Shown here piece after piece: positions 38,085 through 40,132 of a DNA stretch of 40,132 bases; position 1 is the stretch's first letter; every line of letters begins with the position of its first letter. Source of the stretch: Candidatus Phascolarctobacterium caballi (lineage in GTDB: Bacteria > Bacillota > Negativicutes > Acidaminococcales > Acidaminococcaceae). The notes beneath the pieces were generated by a model, which worked only from the letters and a program-made list of their open reading frames with translations, was not told the origin of the DNA and did no database searches. The DNA is taken from the NCBI GenBank assembly GCA_018065225.1, contig JAGHTS010000059.1:1-40132 (forward strand). Reading direction: 5' to 3'. The translations under genes and the position numbers were made by a program.

Positions 38085-39353
38085 ATGAAAATTGAAAAAG
38101 TGAAATTGTGTGACCTCGTCCCGGACAATCGGAACGCCCGGTCGCACAGCGAGCGAAACATTATCGAGATAATGAAATCGCTTGAAGAACATGGCCAGTA
38201 CAGACCCTTTGTTGTCCAAAAAGGAACAAACAGGGTTTGTGTCGGGAATGGAATGTTGGCGGCTATGCTGCGGTTAGGTATGACTGAAGGCGATGCGGTC
38301 ATTAAAGAACTGACGGACGAACAATTCACCCGTTTGGCTTTGGCTGATAACCGAACAGCCGAACTTGCAGAATGGAATGACGACATTCTCAAAGATTTGC
38401 TTAAAGAACTGGACAACCCAATAGGGTGGACACAAGAAGAGGTGGCCATGATATTGGATGCTGGAAAAAAGGAAATCGTACAGGATATTCCTCCGGCTGT
38501 TCAGGCAAAGACAAAATCCAAAACAGGGGAACTGTGGCGGATGGGTGAGCATATTCTTATGGTGGGAGATGCCACCAACAAAAAAGACGTAGAGACATTG
38601 TGCAAGGGTAAGACGGTGGACTTGTTCCTGACCGACCCACCCTACAATGTGAATTACACCAAAGGAACAGCCGGAACCATAGAAAATGACAATATGGAAT
38701 CGGCAGCGTTTTTGGCATTTTTGGTTGATTCATTCAAGGCGGCGGATGCGGTGCTGAAGTCGGGCGGTGCATTTTATATTTGGCACGCAGACCTAAACGG
38801 CAACCCGTTCCGTGCGGCGGTGGCCACAGTGGGGTGGGAACTAAAACAAATACTGATTTGGAAGAAAAATCACTTCACTCTTGGGCGACAAGATTATCAA
38901 TGGCAACATGAACCCTGCTTGTATGGGTGGAAATCTGGAGCGGGGCATTACTTTATAAACGAACGTATAAATGCGACAATATTGGAGAAAACAAATGAAA
39001 AAGAGCTAAAAGATTATACCAAAGCGGAATTAATTGACTTGCTTAATACTATAAAGGCATTAGACAGTACGGTGTTAAGTTATGATAAACCAGTCCGCAG
39101 TGCAGAACACCCGACAATGAAGCCGGTGGAACTCATTGCCCGGGAAATCAAAAACAGCACCAAACCAAAACAGACCATACTGGACACCTTCGGTGGAAGT
39201 GGAACAACAATGATTGCGGCAGAGCAATTGGGGAGAAATTGCCTTATGATGGAGATTGACCCCCATTATGCTGACGTGATTATCAGAAGGTGGCAGAACT
39301 TCACTGGCAAGCAAGCCGTGAATATGGCCACTGGGAAAAAGTTTGGAAAGTGA
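38085..39353 (+). CDS. ParB-like domain fused to adenine/N4-cytosine DNA methyltransferase
   Basis: This 422-residue protein has an N-terminal ParB/Srx domain (LCDLVPDNRNARSHSERNI, then VGNGMLAAMLRLG and LADNRTAEL) and a C-terminal beta-class methyltransferase with DPPYNV (motif IV) before DTFGGSGTTMIAAEQLG (motif I), so it modifies the amino group of adenine or cytosine. It probably protects phage DNA from host restriction and is first in the late operon. A second methyltransferase (324-1346) follows, giving two kinds of marks. Confidence 0.92.
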   Translation: MKIEKVKLCDLVPDNRNARSHSERNIIEIMKSLEEHGQYRPFVVQKGTNRVCVGNGMLAAMLRLGMTEGDAVIKELTDEQFTRLALADNRTAELAEWNDDILKDLLKELDNPIGWTQEEVAMILDAGKKEIVQDIPPAVQAKTKSKTGELWRMGEHILMVGDATNKKDVETLCKGKTVDLFLTDPPYNVNYTKGTAGTIENDNMESAAFLAFLVDSFKAADAVLKSGGAFYIWHADLNGNPFRAAVATVGWELKQILIWKKNHFTLGRQDYQWQHEPCLYGWKSGAGHYFINERINATILEKTNEKELKDYTKAELIDLLNTIKALDSTVLSYDKPVRSAEHPTMKPVELIAREIKNSTKPKQTILDTFGGSGTTMIAAEQLGRNCLMMEIDPHYADVIIRRWQNFTGKQAVNMATGKKFGK

Positions 39354-39359
39354 GGGCTT

Positions 39360-39815
39360 ATGAAAGTTATAAACAAGGCAATTGGGAAGATATACCCATA
39401 TAAAAACAACCCCCGGCATAATGCCAATGCCATTGAATATGTGGCAAGTAGCATTAGGCGGTTTGGGTTCAATAACCCTATTCTGATAGATAAGGATGGG
39501 GTAATAATCAGCGGACATACAAGGTATGAGGCGGCCAAAATATTAGGGCTGAAGAAAATACCGTGTGTTATGGCCGAAGATATGACTGAAGAGCAAATTA
39601 AGGCCTTCAGGTTAGTGGACAACAAAGTAGGCGAGCAGTCCACATGGGATTGGGAAAAACTTCAAACGGAACTACAGGCAATTACCGGGCTGGACATGGA
39701 AAAGGAATTTGGGTTTGAGAAAATAGACCTTACACCACCGGAGCCAAAGACAAAGCCGGAAAAGAATGAGTATGAATGCAAATGCCCGAAATGCGGCAAA
39801 AAGTTTGAGGTGTAA
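39360..39815 (+). CDS. ParB-like nuclease-domain protein
   Basis: This 151-residue protein has NPRHNANAIEYVASSIRRFGF, then ISGHTRYEAAKILG and EEQIKAFRLVDNKV, the ParB/Srx fold signature, and ends with a CKCPKCGKKF zinc pair. It is a paralogue of the next gene and of the N-terminal domain of the preceding one. It starts seven bases after the methyltransferase stop. Confidence 0.85.
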   Translation: MKVINKAIGKIYPYKNNPRHNANAIEYVASSIRRFGFNNPILIDKDGVIISGHTRYEAAKILGLKKIPCVMAEDMTEEQIKAFRLVDNKVGEQSTWDWEKLQTELQAITGLDMEKEFGFEKIDLTPPEPKTKPEKNEYECKCPKCGKKFEV

Positions 39816-39817
39816 CC

Positions 39818-40132
39818 ATGAAAATTAAAATATTAAAGATTGAAGAAATAAAAGAGTATGCCAACAACCCCCGAAAGGTTGACAAATCGGTAAAAGCATT
39901 GATTAAGTCAATCAAACAATTCGGGTTCAGGATTCCGTTGGTAGTGGATAAGGACAATATCATAGTTTGCGGTCATGCACGTGTAATTGCGGCAAAGAAA
40001 TTAGGACTAAAAGAATTACCCTGCGTGATAGTGACCGATTTGACCGAAGAGCAAATCAGGGCTTACCGGATAGCAGATAATCAGGTGGCGGCATACGCAA
40101 CATGGGACGAAGAACAACTGCAGGCGGAATTG
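39818..40132 (+). CDS. ParB-like nuclease-domain protein, 5' part
   Basis: The 105 codons visible begin KIKILKIEEIKEYANNPRKV and include VCGHARVIAAKKLG and EEQIRAYRIADNQV. The reading frame runs off the right edge and continues in frame at base 181 of the window, giving a protein of about 153 residues. It is a tandem paralogue of the preceding gene. GAGGTG precedes the ATG. Confidence 0.88.
   Translation, partial: MKIKILKIEEIKEYANNPRKVDKSVKALIKSIKQFGFRIPLVVDKDNIIVCGHARVIAAKKLGLKELPCVIVTDLTEEQIRAYRIADNQVAAYATWDEEQLQAEL

Overview
The window is essentially one complete temperate siphophage genome, opened inside a gene and drawn in its circular order. The last 87 bases (40046-40132) are identical to bases 94-180, and the ParB-like gene cut by the right end continues in frame at the left end, so the molecule closes at about 39.95 kb. 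A cluster of tail-tip genes resembling lambda M, L, K, I and J, an overlapping spanin-like pair, strong AGGAGG-type ribosome sites and a tRNA-Leu attachment site suggest a host in a double-membraned Firmicutes lineage (Negativicutes-like). The host assignment is inference.

Layout. 37950-8550: a late promoter region, a ParB-DNA methyltransferase fusion, two ParB-like genes, a cytosine methyltransferase, then packaging and head genes: TerS, HNH, TerL, connector, ClpP-type protease, portal, a frameshifted tail-chaperone pair and the major capsid protein. 8604-18236: head-tail joining proteins, tail tube protein with an X2-like domain, tape measure, and a lambda-like tail tip with an Fe-S-type L protein, an NlpC/P60 K protein and a large J protein. 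18229-20899: a fibre-like protein ending in seven alternating cysteines, an unknown protein, and a radical SAM/SPASM enzyme. 20910-23926: a tail fibre gene followed by a shufflon. 23998-25540: a fibre assembly-like gene and the probable shufflon recombinase. 25595-26894: amidase endolysin, a membrane protein and the spanin-like pair. 26895-27364: attP with a probable small RNA. 27365-29067: integrase and CI-like repressor on the minus strand. 29258-37949: early, recombination and replication genes, ending with a sigma-like late regulator.

The most unusual part is the shufflon. The fibre gene has a constant 257-residue N-terminus and a variable C-terminus that begins at the codons for Gln-Gly-Gly. 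Downstream lie nine more complete, in-frame C-terminal cassettes without start codons. They alternate in strand and form five segments, each with two convergent cassettes sharing overlapping stops. The segments are bounded by CAGGGTGG half-sites, and the four internal boundaries are CCACCCTG-N4-CAGGGTGG palindromes. Inversion by the adjacent tyrosine recombinase would give ten alternative fibre tips. Directly upstream, the radical SAM enzyme and the cysteine-alternating fibre tail suggest that a tail protein may also be post-translationally modified. A phage may therefore combine genetic switching and chemical maturation of its adhesins in one late operon.

The two stretches of more than 300 bases without an ordinary gene are 21903-23997 (silent shufflon cassettes) and 26895-27364 (attP, a probable small RNA and terminators). 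Both are described below.
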